From NCBI RefSeq assembly GCF_040954645.1, contig NC_092810.1:11518377-11582376 (forward strand): a stretch of 64,000 bases of DNA. The letters are read 5' to 3'. The DNA comes from Diabrotica undecimpunctata. Taxonomy: Eukaryota > Arthropoda > Insecta > Coleoptera > Chrysomelidae. A model generated the notes under the pieces. That model saw only the letters and a list, made by a program, of their open reading frames with translations, did no database searches and was not told the origin of the DNA. Shown piece after piece: positions 24,025-35,832 of this stretch. Both the position numbers and the translations under genes were made by a program. Numbering within the stretch: the first letter of the stretch is position 1; the number at the start of each line of letters is the position of its first letter.

Positions 24025-24990
24025 TATATCCATCGTCTTCTTCTTTCTTGGCTCTACAACTCCTAAGTGAGTCTTAGTCATATCTACTATTTTCCTTCAC
24101 TCCTGCCAGTCTTGTGCAGCAATCTCCCATTGTTTTACCCCCATTTTACATAGATTATTTGTTACTGCATCTTTCCATCTTTTTCTTGGGCAACCAACTG
24201 ATCTTTTGCCATCGGATCTTTCCCAGCAAGTTATATTTAGTAGTCTTTCATCATTTGATCCTAGTATATGTCCTGTCCATCTTATCTGATTTGCCTTAAT
24301 GTATCATACTGTTTTCTTCTCCATAGAGTGCTTTGAGTTACTGGCCATGTCTTCTTTTCCACTCTTCTGGTATCTTGTCTCTATAAGGCCAAATATTGTC
24401 CAGAGAATCTTCTGTTATAATACTATTAATTTTGCTGGTTTACATCTCACTTCCATATGTTATTATGGGTCTTACATTGTTATATATCCTTGTTTTAGCT
24501 GTCTTTGAGAGCAATTTTGATTTAAGAATAATGCAGTGTATTTCCTGCCATGATTCTAGCTGCTACATCTTTCTCATAACTATTGGCGGCTTTTATCACT
24601 GCTCCCAAGTATTTGAATTCTTTGACATTTTTAAAATTGTGTTAATTTATCAAAATGTTTTGTCTAATTCTTAATCTTGAATTTTTACTGACTACCATGT
24701 ACTTGGCATTATCTTCGTTGACCTTAGGTCCTATTTCCTTGGCGTGCTTTCAAAAAGGGTAAACACTTTCACATCTCTGGTGTATTGTGAAATTGTGTCA
24801 ACATTGTCAGCAAAAAGCTAACAGTACCTTTTTTACCTAAAGGGGAAAGTGGATCGCCTTGTCTTAGGCTCGTTTTGATTTGAAACTCATCTGATGTACC
24901 TACTGCTGCAAATTTTGATACCATGATACCTAAATTAATGGTATATATATCGCCTTTTAAATTATTTTGCCAATTTACATGCATTTGCTG
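24025..24990 (-). pseudogene. LINE reverse transcriptase 3' portion, decayed
   Basis: On the minus strand the segment begins with TSLRQGDPLSP (reverse transcriptase block B, near 24860). It passes through an ARTRIYNNVRPIITYGSE-like region and ends near 24030-24230 with the typical LINE C-terminal tail, WERSDGKRSVGCPRKRWKDA followed by VTNNLCKMGVKQWEIAAQDW. Stops and frameshifts occur throughout. The YADD block was not recognised. Confidence 0.7.
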
Positions 24991-25285
24991 TCAACAGTTT
25001 AATGTAGGGAATTAAATAATTAAAATGATTAATTACCCTATACCAATAGATAACAACTAAACAATTTTTTAAAATTTGTCCTTAAATTTCAATACACATA
25101 CATACTTAGTTAACCACTAAATAATGAGACACTTTCTACAATTATCGTTAGTTTTAAAGTAGAAATGCATTAATTAATTTGTGACAGGAAGTACTTTCCT
25201 CCTGCACATTAATCATTATTCAGCGAAGAGAATAATTTCCATTCCAGAGTTTTTAATGATAGTGTATTATATTTTTCGCAAAAAA
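24955..25285. repeat. direct repeat R, copy 1
   Basis: This roughly 330-bp segment starting CTTTTAAATTATTTT is repeated in the same orientation at 27488-27830 with small indels. Shared blocks include ATTTGTCCTTAAATTTCAAT, ACAATTATCGTTAGTTTTAA and TTTGTGACAGGAAGTACTTT. The two copies flank the Tc1-like element with long inverted arms. Confidence 0.85.
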
Positions 25286-25550
25286 AATTAAAATTATATC
25301 TTACCATTTTATAAAAATAAGGTTATATTAACCTTTTCTTGTCACTTTTAAATTTGTTTCCTACAATCTGAGAATTTATAGCAGGAATTTCTGTAGTGAA
25401 GTTTAATTTTTGATGATATTAGGACTGACCATATCAAGAAGGGATGAGTAATACACTCTGGGCCAAAATTAACCGGCCACCTTAAAAATGGGTAATTTTT
25501 GATTTCTTATATCTGCTAAACCTGTTGTCTGATTTAAGTGATTTTTTTTT

Positions 25551-27416
25551 AATATGTTATAGCCTTATTCCTTGACAATATCTTTATAATAATATTGATG
25601 CTAAACAGGTAAATTTTCATTGTATACCAGGCGTACGAATCAAACTGTGTTTTTTCTTAAAGTTTGCATCACCCTGTGGAATATTCTAGTGTTTGTAGAA
25701 TACTGAAATTAAATCGTAACTTTAGCCTGAATGCTTTCTCAAAATTTTGTTTTTTGATTGATTCGCTTATAGTGGATAATACAAAAGTTAGGTGCTTTAA
25801 CAAATAGACATGTTTTTTATCAATTTTTATCTCCGCGGAAGAGAAAAAGTAATCTTTTTGAAAAAAAGTCATTTGTTACAGTAAAAATCCAATGAATAAA
25901 ATCTTCGAGGAAAATTCAAATTAACAATATTTTGGAAATCAACGTCTAATTGAAAAAAATTGGGTATCAATAATGGGTGTTGCCGTCTCTAGTCCTTAGG
26001 ACTTCTTGGAGCCGGTTTGACAATCCATTCATGATATCCTGGATATCAGATTGGGGGATATTGTGCCACTCCTCTACCGCAGCTGTCTTCAGCTCTTCAA
26101 AGGATGCAGGGGCTGGTACTCTTGCTCTTACCCGTCTTTTGAGGTTGTCCCAGATATGCTCAACTGGGTTAAGATTGGGACTGTGTGCTGGCCATGGTAG
26201 AACTTGAATCCCGATCTCATTAACGTACTCACGGGTAGATCTTACTGTATGGCAACGTGCATTAGTCTGAAGTTATCACCAGTGAATGGTACAAAAGGCA
26301 TGACATGGTCTTGGAGAACTTCTTGCTCGTATACTTGCGCATTCAAACTGTCTCTACCGAACACAACAAGATCAGTACGCGCTTCGTAAGAAATACCTCC
26401 CCAAATCATTATTGACCCTCCTCGGTAAGCCACTGCATCATAGCGCATGCATCAAACTTTTTATTTTGACGCCTATAGACACGTTAGGACACGTCAGTGT
26501 CCAGTTAGCATATTCTCGCGCAAAATGAAGTCTAGCCCTACGGTGTTGTGGGAGCAGGTGTGGTGCGCGAGCTGGACGAAAAGCCCTCAAGTTTATTTCT
26601 GACAGTCTTCTTCTAATCGTTTGTCTACTCACACTAACGTTTCTCACCTCAAGAAGAGACCTACGAGCTTCAGGAGCGGTGCAAAAGCGATTTCTCAATA
26701 CTTTAGTGACAATGAAGCGGTCATCTCGAACTGAACTGCATCGTTTTCGGCCTTGACCTGGCCTGCGGTTATACGATCCTGTCTCCCGAAATCGTCTGAT
26801 GGCATCTTGTACCGTAGGGGTACATCGAGTATACGAACGAGTGGTATTTTTAAAATCACAAACAATAAATAAGTACTAAAACTTCAATTCAACTAAAATT
26901 CAACTAAATTGCAACTAAAATTCGCTCACAATGATATAAAATTACAATTTTAATTGTTAATTTTAATTACAAATTGTTCAAGAATTGTTATTAGCACGGA
27001 AACAGATTTGCAACAATATCATACAACGATTATATGTCAAAATCCTTCGATGACACAAATTTAGGAAACAAACTGTCACAGGTAATGTAAACAAAACAAT
27101 AATAAAGGTGGTGGGGTTAATTTTGCTGGTGAGTTAAATCGTCTGTATTGATGAAAAACATGGCTAGTTGTTAAATTACCTAACTTTTGTATTATCCAAC
27201 ATAAGCGAATGAATCAAAAAACAAAATGTTGAGAAAACAGGCTATATTTATGTTTTAATTTCAATATTTTATAAATGCTAGAATATTCCACAGGGTGATG
27301 CAAACTTTAAGAAAAAAACACAGTTTAATTCGTACACCCGGTATACAATGAAAATTTAATGTTTACAACCATATTATTATAATGATATTGTCAAGGAATA
27401 AGGCTATAACATATTA
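25551..27416 (-). mobile_element. Tc1-like element with roughly 272-bp inverted arms
   Basis: The left arm 25551-25824 and right arm 27146-27416 are imperfect reverse complements. Shared blocks include ATGTTATAGCCTTATTCCTT, TTTGCATCACCCTGTGGAAT and ATAATACAAAAGTTAGGT. The transposase pseudogene lies between them on the minus strand. The left arm continues outward to about 25454 (GGCCAAAATTAACCGGCCAC). The corresponding outermost right part is missing and is replaced at about 27419 by a different TIR-like end. Confidence 0.7.
25967..26830 (-). pseudogene. Tc1-like transposase, missing catalytic residues
   Basis: Blocks in order on the minus strand are TPTVQDAIRRFRETGSYNRR and GQGRKRCSSVRDDRF (DNA-binding part), then VSRQTIRRRLSEINLRAFRP and ARLHFAREYANWTL. 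After these, GGSIMIWGGISYEARTDLVV follows directly, so the segment with the first catalytic Asp (W..V.FTDE in the family) is deleted near 26460. The second Asp block (HDNARCHT) is also lost: NFRLMH is followed by a frameshift at about 26260. The C-terminal PAHSPNLNPVEHIWDNLKRR block, with its Glu, and the end (TRDGNTHY, stop at 25967) are well preserved. It cannot be an active enzyme. Confidence 0.85.
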
Positions 27417-27487
27417 ACTCAGTCTATTTGTATTATATGTCTATGATTATAACCTGTTTTCATTTAGACTGTACATATAGCTATCAA

Positions 27488-27830
27488 CTTTTAAATTATT
27501 TTGATAATTTACATGCATACGCTGTCAACTGTAATTAATTGTGTTAATGTAGGGAATCAAATAATTAGAATGATTAAGTACCCTATACCGATACAGATAA
27601 CAACTAAACAATATTTTAAAATTTGTCCTTAAATTTCAATGCATACACATAGTTAAATACTCAAAAAATAATGAGACACTGTTTCTACAATTATCGTTAG
27701 TTTTAAGTAGAAATGTATTAAGTAATATTAATTTGTGACAGGAAGTACTTTAGTCTTGCCAATTAGCCAATATTCAGCGAAGAGAATAATTTGCAGAGTT
27801 TTTAATGAGAATGTATTATATTTTTAGAAA
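27488..27830. repeat. direct repeat R, copy 2
   Basis: Second copy of the repeat at 24955-25285, in the same orientation, about 2.5 kb away. Confidence 0.85.
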
Positions 27831-28292
27831 TAAAAAGGAAATTACCTATTTTCTAAAAATATATTTATCATACGAACCCCTTTCCATATCAGTTGGCCCA
27901 ACGTTAGATTGATAAGAAAATTTAATTTTAGAGAACAAAAATAAAAGCGCAGCGTAAATTTTTAGAAGTTTTTATGCATCTAACAACGTTTTTGAATTTC
28001 CTAATTATAGAAAATGTTTTATAACGTAATGAAAACTATTGATTAAACAGAATAATAATAAATTTAGAAAAACGCATAGAATATGTAATATTAACAAAAA
28101 AAAATGTGAAAGTTTACCACTGAGTTACATCCTCTTTATTTTTAATGACATACACAATTCTTTGAGGCATAGTTTTTATCAAATTCTGACAAAATTCTAA
28201 TGTAAACGAATCCCATATTTCTTGCATTTTGCGCTACAAAGTCTCTATCGGGGACCAGTCGGGACTGTTAGAAACCCATTTCAGAAGTGGTG

Positions 28293-28303
28293 TGTCATGG
28301 TAT
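28293..28303. repeat. left target-site duplication of LINE 28304-29817
   Basis: TGTCATGGTAT, repeated exactly at 29818-29828. Confidence 0.85.
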
Positions 28304-29800
28304 GTGGTATGCGAAGTAGAAATAGAAAATGCAATTAAAGAATTGAAAAGAAATAAAGCACCGGGTAGTGATGGAATTCTAGCAGAAATGTTGAAAGAAG
28401 GAGGAGAAGAAGTCATCAGGTACCTAAAAATACTTTTTAATAAATGCCTATTTGAAGGAAACATACCAAAGGAATGGAATACTGCTAACACAATATTAAT
28501 ACACAAAAAAGGGGACAATACAGATCTGAAAAATTGTCGTCCAATATCACTACTATCACAACTTTATAAAACATTCACAAAAATAATTACAAATAGATTG
28601 ACAACAAAGTTCGATGTATATCAACCAGTAGAGCAAGCCGGATTTAGAAAAGGGTTCAGTACATGTGACCATCTTCACACACTAAAGGTCCTAATAGAAA
28701 AAGTTAACGAATACAATTTACCAATCTGTTTAGCATTTATAGACTACGAGAAAGCTTTTGACAGCATAGAATTATGGGCTATTGAGGAAGCACTGGTCAA
28801 CAGCAGAATAGATTCTAGATATAGGATATTAATACATAATATATATCAACACGCTGAAATGGTAGTCACGATGTATAACGGAATGAAAACGAGGCCAATA
28901 AAAATCAACCGAGGAGTAAGACAGGGAGACACCATATCTCCAAAACTATTTACTGCCGCACTTGAAGACATCTTTAAATCACTAAATTGGGAAACGAAGG
29001 GACTATCGATAAACGGAAAGTATTTAAACCATCTAAGATATGCAGATGACGTAGTACTAATAGCCGACAGCTGGAAAGAACTGAAGACGATAATCGATGA
29101 GCTTCATACGGAATCCATAAAAAAAGGACTGAAAATGAATCTGAGTAAAACTAAGCTAATGTCGAATGAAGATGATCAACCAACGATAACCATCCAAGGA
29201 ACAAAAGTGAAACATGTAGAAGAATACATATATCTGGGTCAGAATATCAAGGTAAACAAAGAAAACCAAACTACCGAAATAAGCAGGCGAGTAAGAATGG
29301 GATGGGCCGCATTTGGAAAACTCTCATACATACTGAAAGACAAAAAGATACCCCAAAACCTTCGAACCAAAGTGTTCGATTCTTGTATCCTTCCCGTTCT
29401 CACTTACGGAGCTCAAACCTGGACATTCACAAAAAAGAACATTTACAAGATTCAAAAAACTCAGCGAGCCATGGAACGACAGATGCTTGGTATCTCACTA
29501 ATAGATCGGCAAACGAACGAAGCAATCCGGAACAAAACAAAAATAAAGGACGCCGCGAAACAAGCATCTAAATTAAAATGGAAATGGGCTGGACACAACG
29601 AACGTCTCGAAGATGGTAGATGGAACAAAGAAGTCGGAAACTGGCGACCGTACGATGCGAAGAGACCAAGAGGAAGACCTCAAATGCGCTGGAGCGACGA
29701 TATCAAAAGAGTCGCAGGACCAATGTGGAAACGCCTAGCACACAACAGGGATGAATGGCGAGAAATGGGAGAGGCCTTTATTCGTCGACAATTCGGATAG
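28304..29800 (+). CDS. LINE reverse transcriptase, 5'-truncated but open
   Basis: 498 codons without interruption from the truncation point to the stop at 29800. Apparent coding sequence upstream of 28304 belongs to the host Tc1 copy. Blocks are KELKRNKAPGSDGILAEML, PKEWNTANTILIHKKGD, FIDYEKAFDSIELWAI (block A, catalytic Asp), GVRQGDTISPKLF (block B) and LRYADDVVLIADSW (block C, catalytic YADD). The thumb and tail end with GRPQMRWSDDIKRVAG. The endonuclease part is lost by 5' truncation, so it cannot move itself. The clade is probably RTE-like or related, but I am not certain. The clean frame and flanking duplication indicate a young insertion. Confidence 0.9.
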   Translation: MVCEVEIENAIKELKRNKAPGSDGILAEMLKEGGEEVIRYLKILFNKCLFEGNIPKEWNTANTILIHKKGDNTDLKNCRPISLLSQLYKTFTKIITNRLTTKFDVYQPVEQAGFRKGFSTCDHLHTLKVLIEKVNEYNLPICLAFIDYEKAFDSIELWAIEEALVNSRIDSRYRILIHNIYQHAEMVVTMYNGMKTRPIKINRGVRQGDTISPKLFTAALEDIFKSLNWETKGLSINGKYLNHLRYADDVVLIADSWKELKTIIDELHTESIKKGLKMNLSKTKLMSNEDDQPTITIQGTKVKHVEEYIYLGQNIKVNKENQTTEISRRVRMGWAAFGKLSYILKDKKIPQNLRTKVFDSCILPVLTYGAQTWTFTKKNIYKIQKTQRAMERQMLGISLIDRQTNEAIRNKTKIKDAAKQASKLKWKWAGHNERLEDGRWNKEVGNWRPYDAKRPRGRPQMRWSDDIKRVAGPMWKRLAHNRDEWREMGEAFIRRQFG

Positions 29801-29817
29801 AAAAAGGGCTATAAAAA

Positions 29818-29828
29818 TGTCATGGTAT
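29818..29828. repeat. right target-site duplication of LINE 28304-29817
   Basis: TGTCATGGTAT, identical to 28293-28303. The LINE 3' end just before it is a short A-rich tail (GGGCTATAAAAA). Confidence 0.85.
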
Positions 29829-30889
29829 TCAATCCATTTTAAACTCTTTTTTGAGTCCGGTTGGAAGACAAAATCTTCCGCTGATGTTAAACGGGCGGTG
29901 TTCCATAATCGGTAATAGAGATTCTTCTAAAATATTCAAATATTTGTTCGTGTTTACAATTCTATCGATAAAATGTAACTTTTCCACACCTCTAGACGAC
30001 ATGCTGCCCCAGATCATGACAGATGCAGAAAATTTGACTTTTCTCTTCAGACACTCGGGATTGAAAGCTTCGGTTTTCCTGCGAATGACGCGACTCCTAC
30101 TGTCTCCAACACACATCTGGACTCATCACTCCATTGTATTGAATCCCACTGCGATTGAGTCCAATCTTTATGCTCTTTTGACCATCTTAGTCTATTTTTC
30201 TTTTGTTGTAATGTTAAAAATGGCTTTTCCTAAGCCTAAAATAAAATGAAATTACTTTTTAAGTACCAAATCTTAATTTGTGGGCCTCTAGGTGACATGT
30301 TAATCAAGAAACGCGTCTTCCAATAACGTCACTCCATAAAACACTTAACTCCATATAATTTGCTCGTCGATTTTTCACTATAATGGGGCTTAATGCCCTT
30401 CGATCTGCTTCGGTCATTTTACTTTTTCGTACATTTCTAGGTTTTGTATCTTCTGACTATAGTTCTTACACTATACCGTGACAATTGCAACATATTCGCG
30501 ATTTCCGAATTGGATTTTCCAGAATTAAAAAATCTAATAATGATTGAACAAATTTTCTCATCAATAACTTTACCTCAACCAATTGTACAATCCACAAACG
30601 GCAAAAAGCTTTACAATACTACAAAATACATTTGACATTAACTGACAATATTATTGTTTTGATGTCATTTTTCCATAGCTACCTCTGGATTTAACGTAAT
30701 TATGAAAAAAAATAAGTGAATGCATAGCCTAGACTTAGAGCTGTCAAGTATTGTTACAAACCTTGTATGACAAATCAATAATTCTCTTCAGGAGAAGAAA
30801 TTATCTGGTGTGTCTTACTTACATTGACTTTACTGCAGCCTCTTCTTCTTGCATTTTGCGTCTTCTCTAAGGGGGTATCCTCCAGATAT

Positions 30890-31390
30890 CAACATGGCTA
30901 TTCTGCATGGAATAATTCGACCGATGTCATTCCGAATCATTCACAAATATTTAGCAGCCAAGAAATTCTTCTATGTCTCACATTTCTTCGTCCAACTATC
31001 TTTCCTTGCATTATAAGCTGAAGCAACTCATATCTTGTGCCTCTAGAGATGTGGTTAAGAAACTCAAATTGTCTCTTCTTTATGGTAGATATAATTTCAG
31101 TTTCAATATTCCAGCACTGCCTGACTTGTGAGTCTATCGTTCCAGAACACTCTGAGAACGTGTTTGCAGACCCACATTTCAAAGGCCTCTATATTTTTAA
31201 GGAGTTCCTTTGTTCCTTATTTAGTCTCCAACTTTCCACACTGTATAGGAGTATGGGAAACACATAACATCCAACCGTTTTAGTTCTTAGAATAATAGGA
31301 AAATACAATGCTTTTCGTATCGTCAGTATATCTGACGTTGTTGACAAGAACTCCATTTATTGAGATGAGGGCTTGCGTCTTAGTGTTACT
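30890..31390 (-). pseudogene. LINE fragment: reverse transcriptase block C joined to C-terminal tail
   Basis: On the minus strand the segment starts with ISINGVLVNNVRYTDDT (block C, Ala to Thr in YADD) near 31340-31380. After a gap it reads YVFPILLYSVESWRLNKEQR-like sequence, then KRQFEFLNHISRGTRYELLQ and LIMQGKIVGRRNVRHRRISW. An internal deletion removed most of the thumb. It carries several stops. Confidence 0.7.
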
Positions 31391-31479
31391 TCTACATAGA
31401 TCCCTACCAGAAGAGCGGGTACTCTTAAAAAACCGGAATTTGATGATGATGAAATCTTTAGCGAATATAATACTTTAAT

Positions 31480-31800
31480 GGCTCTGCAATGCTGGGCGTG
31501 AGCCTTCGAGACCACATAACACACCAACCACCAACAAATCAGGCCGAGACGTCATCGAAAGAATTACAATGATAAAGTGGAACTGGTTAGGGTATTTAGC
31601 GAGAAAGCGAGATGAGCGGTGGACAAGACGAATCATGGAATGAAGGCCCAGAAACTATAAATGAAGTCGAGGACGACCACCGATGGTCGATGACGTGAAA
31701 AGTGTAGCACAAGGGACCCAATGTAGAGAACATTGGAAGAGACTAAGGGAGGCGTATGTTCAGCAGTGGGCGCGATTGGTTGAATGATGATGGCCCTCTA
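31480..31800 (+). pseudogene. LINE C-terminal fragment
   Basis: Plus-strand translation across frameshifts gives ERITMIKWNWLGYLARKRDE, RWTRRIMEW, then SRGRPPMVDDVKSVAQGTQC and HWKRLREAYVQQWARLVE. This is the usual tail of insect endonuclease-reverse transcriptase LINEs. Only the last 100 or so residues remain. Confidence 0.65.
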
Positions 31801-32599
31801 CATTATTTCAACTCTGATTTTTAGAATTATTACTCGTAATAACATATTAAAGAGCACCGTAGATAGCGGACGCATCATTTGACGCCTCGTTCTATTTCTA
31901 TTACAAATATTTTAGATTTTTTTTTTATTTCATCCCGAATTTCCTCTAAATTCATTCTACTAACGTTCACCATCGTGATAGTTATTCCTAACTGGAATTA
32001 TTCTGATATTGCAGGCTTAAAAAATATATGCAAATAAATCAAAGTTTTTCACTGGCAGCTGGTATTATATTGCGTGGCGAGAAACAATTTAATTGACGAT
32101 ATCTACATCTACATATCAATTTACTGCAATGTAGACGAGCAGCTTTTTTATGGTAATTGATTAAATAGATAATGGAAACTTTGAATTTTAAATATGAAAA
32201 TATATACAATGTATCAATGCAAATTTTTGTCTATATATTGATCTTCATTTAAATACACACGGTGCCTAAAATGTTTTTGAGCAATGTTTTTAATTTTTTA
32301 CTGCTATTATTTTTGTAAAATGCTAAGATTATTTTCTTTAAGGCGGCACTTTTTTATTTCATTTGATATACCATATGGTTCATATCATGTAAGCACCGTA
32401 TTTCACCAAAGCGAATGGTTCGTATCTCCAAAATGTTTCTAATATTATATAAACCATGTATAGTTGAATGTATATTCTTTTCTGAAAAAATACATGGGAA
32501 AATAACGTCTCTTTTATGAATTCATCGACCCCTCAGTTGTAATTTGGTCTAAAATTCGTAAACTCAAAGGTTCAAACTCTTTTAGACAAATAAACACCT

Positions 32600-34590
32600 T
32601 AAGTCTTGGTTAAACACTAATTACTTGTAACAAAACTATTGTAGAAACATTTGTTGATGTTTATCAACAAAATTCTAGCAATAATGATATACCTCACGAA
32701 ATGTTAATGCAAAAGGAAACTATAGAATCCCCTATTATCACCATAAACGATATCAATGATCCTTTAAATATCGCCATAACTGTTCAAGAATTAGAATTTG
32801 CTATTTCTGATTTAAAAAACACCTCGGCTGGACCAGATGACATACCACCAATATTTATAAAAAAACTTGCCATTTACAACTAAATTTACTAGATTTATTT
32901 AATATTTGGTTTCTAAAATACAAATTCCCTGACCTTTGGTCCCAGGCAGTAATAAATAATTCCCATCATCAAGCCAAATAAACCTAAAGATAAGCCCACT
33001 TCTTACCGCCCCATCTCGCTTACCTGTAGTGTGTGTGAAACCTTGAAATTTTTTTTAAATTTTCGTCTAATATGGCATTTGGAAAATAATATTCTTATCA
33101 GAGTGGCTTTTGAAGAGGTAGATCGACGTCAGATAACCATGTTACTTTACAAACCTCAATTGATGAAGCTTTTGTAAAACAACCAAAAACTCATTGCAAT
33201 TTTTTTTATATAAGCCAAGCTTTTGAGAGAACTTGCAGACAGTGTATTTTGACAAATCTAAGCGATAACGGGATTCAAGGTAACATACTAGCATTTGCAA
33301 ACAATTTTTTAAATAATCGATCAATATAAATTAGGATAAATGGCCTTAAAAGCTCAACAAGAACATTAGATAATGGAATCTCTCAAGGTTCCATAATAAG
33401 TCACAACATTATTCTTAATTGCAATTAATAGTGTTATTCATGAAATTAAAGCACCTATTAAAGCCATTATTTATGCAGACAAACTGGGTTTAACTTCTCT
33501 ACAGAAAAAAACACAATATATAATTGAAGACTTGAAAAGCTAATAGATCTAAGTGCCAAAAGTAAAATTGTTGGGAAAAGTAAAAAAATTGTACAGTTTT
33601 CAACAGAATACAATTTTATTTACAAAAAGTGGTTCTAATCAAACAAGTTAATGTAAATAGATGGTGTTGTAATTTTTTAATGCGCCCAGTGAGCCCCCCA
33701 CCACTCGAAATCTCAATTGTCGCGACAATTGGCGCCGTGTAAACGGTGTAGGCCAGTAGTGCTGTCTTGTTTTTTGCCAGTTTCCTCACCGCACACAACA
33801 GATGAGTAGTCGGCCATGTTTTAGCTGTCTACTGCCATGGCAATAGTTGGCCCCGTATAAACATCTTCTCGTTCAACTGGACTGGCCTCCGACAATCCGC
33901 AACTACGTGATGACAATTGTAGAATGACAATTGTCTCGCCAATTGTTATCGTGTAAACGCGGCTTAAGAGTAAACTAGATTACTGTTGCATTTGTTATAA
34001 CGCCACAAGCAAAACTACCTTAAAAAGTTTAACAGTATTCAATCTACAGCTTTGAGATTGGCACTCGGTGCATTTAGAACTAGTCCCACTAGTAGTCTAC
34101 AAGTTCTAGCTAAAGAGCCACCTCTAAACATAAGGAGACAACAATTATCACTAAACTACATTGCCAAAATTTCAATTCAAAAACAACATCCTCTTTTCTC
34201 TCAAATTCTCCACCCTGGCATCGTCTCTTATAAAAAGACAACAAACTCTATACCTCTAATAGAAAGAATAAAAGTCACAAATTTTGCATGGATCAACTTA
34301 GTCTATTGCTATATAGAAATACAATCTCTCCTCCATGGCCAACCCGCCTACTGACCATTGACCTAACACTAAGAAAGTACCCCAAATCAAATACAAACTT
34401 CTCGATAATTAAACATCTTTTTGCAGAAATCATATCCTATTACCCCAACTACTTACAAATCTTTACCGACGCCTCTAAAACCCCAGATGGACATGCTGGT
34501 GCTTACTATTCTGATGAAGAAAACTCATACAGCATACACTTACCTACAAATTGCAGTATACTCATCCCACTAATGACCCGGCGTGGTTGA
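32600..34590 (+). pseudogene. LINE with RNase H (I/R1-type), heavily decayed
   Basis: The beginning reads VQELEFAISDLKNTSAGPDD (32780-32850, finger region). Then come traces of YRPISLTCSVCETL (33005-33040), SQAFERTCRQC (block A region, near 33215) and LDNGISQGSIIS (block B, near 33370). A later block at 34040-34140 is STALRLALGAFRTSPTSSLQ, typical of the region after the thumb in RNase H-bearing LINEs. RNase H itself is visible as QIFTDASKTPDGHAGAYY near 34455-34515. Many frameshifts and stops. A foreign segment separates 33580 from 34030. Confidence 0.7.
33580..34030. repeat. inserted segment with repeated CGTGTAAAC-type motifs
   Basis: A GC-richer block interrupts the LINE. It contains variants of a motif CCAATTG..CGTGTAAACG: GGCGCCGTGTAAACGG at 33731-33746, GGCCCCGTATAAAC at 33849-33862 and TTATCGTGTAAACGCGGC near 33945-33962, plus repeated ACAATTGTC words. 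It looks like part of a DNA transposon end, but no full terminal repeats were found. Confidence 0.4.
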
Positions 34591-35828
34591 GGTGTAATAA
34601 GTGTTTTAAATTAAAAAAAATCCTTTTTTGAAATATGACGGATTTCTTTCAACGAAATGTATCGATTTTTTCCGTCGCTCCCCCGCCGGGGAGCCGTTTT
34701 AGGGGGAAAAGCCGGGGGATAGGAGTGGTAAACTTTTTTGTTTATTTTCTGGAGTCCCAAAATTGGCATTCTCAGCAAAATCCAGCTTGTTCGTATGATG
34801 TTTAGAGCCCACATCTCTGAGGACTGGATACCTATGCTATTGTTTTATTTTATAATTTAATTATTGTATTGTTATGGTATTGTATTGAAGTTTAGTTTTA
34901 AAATACAAGTAAAATATTTTAATTTTCTTTATATAATAAAATGGATGAGTCGATAATAAATATTTATATTATTTATACTTGGTGACGACTTCCCATAACA
35001 CACCTACTTATAAATTTTTGTATTTCATTATAGTTTGGTAGGATTTTAACACGTATTCATCTTAATAACAATGGTAGTAAGAAAATTAAAGTCGTTTAAA
35101 AAAGGAAAAACCACGACGATATACTTTGACACGGACTATATCAACCATTACTAAATTAATTAGTATCCGTTTTGAAATATATACTTTGTGGTGTATGTAG
35201 AGATCAAATCTCTTTTCTTTCTGTCATTTTTAATTTGAATTTGTTTGTCAGGATTTTCTACAAATATTCTTCCGGATGAAGCTACTTTTAGTTTTACCTG
35301 ATAGTTAAAACCGCATTTTATATTGAACATAAGAACAGTGTTTTTTCAGTTGTGTTTGCCATAGAACCAGCAATAATTTTGTGGTTCGCCGAAGCTATTA
35401 GAGATAAACTGTAATCTAATCGATGACTGCCGCTGCCTCAGGCTAGCACGCTGAGAAAATCACTGGTTGGATTTATTCAGCATTTTTTGTTGTTATTATG
35501 TCTTTGTCTTCAGAATTCTTCTCTTCCGAAGTTGAATAATCTATTGTCCTTGATTTGTGAATAAAGTCAGACAGGGTCGTATTTGTATATTTTCCGCAGA
35601 AAATTTCAAAAGTACATAGACCATGTCAAGAATTCTGTTTTGCAATAAAATGAGTGTTGCAAACGGAATAAACAAACTGATATCTTGATACTCAATGTTT
35701 ATGGAGAAAATGTATCGGAAAAAGCTAATTTTGTTTTCTATATTGCTAACTTAAACTAATTTTTTATCTCAAGTGAGTCCAATTATACTCCAGGAAAATA
35801 AGCCAAATTTAAGGGGGTTCAGGACATC
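34591..35828. other. unassigned intron sequence
   Basis: A GC-rich patch at 34665-34720 (CCCCCGCCGGGGAGCC) may be a repeat fragment. Nothing else recognised. Confidence 0.35.
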
Positions 35829-35832
35829 TTAA

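Larger units (their letters stand above)
28114..30585 (-). pseudogene. Tc1-like transposase interrupted by a LINE
   Basis: The N-terminal part (30400-30585) is badly decayed. The catalytic part at 29829-30200 reads EHKDWTQSQWDSIQWSDESR (first Asp), then SASVMIWGSMSSRGVEKLHF. The C-terminal part, 28114-28303, reads VSNSPDWSPIETL, where relatives have the SPDLNPIE catalytic Glu block, and ends KNKEDVTQW. If the LINE and one copy of its 11-bp duplication are ignored, the frame runs directly from the 29830 side into the 28290 side, showing that the LINE split it. An in-frame TAG after IETL and other frameshifts show it was already dead or has since decayed. Confidence 0.8.
27868..30735 (-). mobile_element. 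Tc1-like DNA transposon, locus B, split by a young LINE
   Basis: Same family as locus A (2198-4325). The left end carries CCATATCAGTTGGCCCA, the reverse complement of the right end of locus A, consistent with a terminal inverted repeat. The transposase runs on the minus strand from about 30585 to the stop at 28114-28116 and is interrupted by the LINE at 28304-29817. The right side shares about 145 bp with 4073-4230 and keeps the uninterrupted insertion site GTACA (30585-30589) that is filled in locus A. The right terminus is not resolved. Confidence 0.7.

Noticed and set aside
27100..27145. Right terminal repeat matching AAAATTAACC at 25468
   Set aside because: The match is only about 14 of 19 bases and lies inside the right arm, so it does not fit a consistent element structure.
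28229..28303. N-terminal extension of the LINE frame upstream of 28304
   Set aside because: This sequence is the reverse strand of the Tc1-like transposase and lies outside the target duplication.
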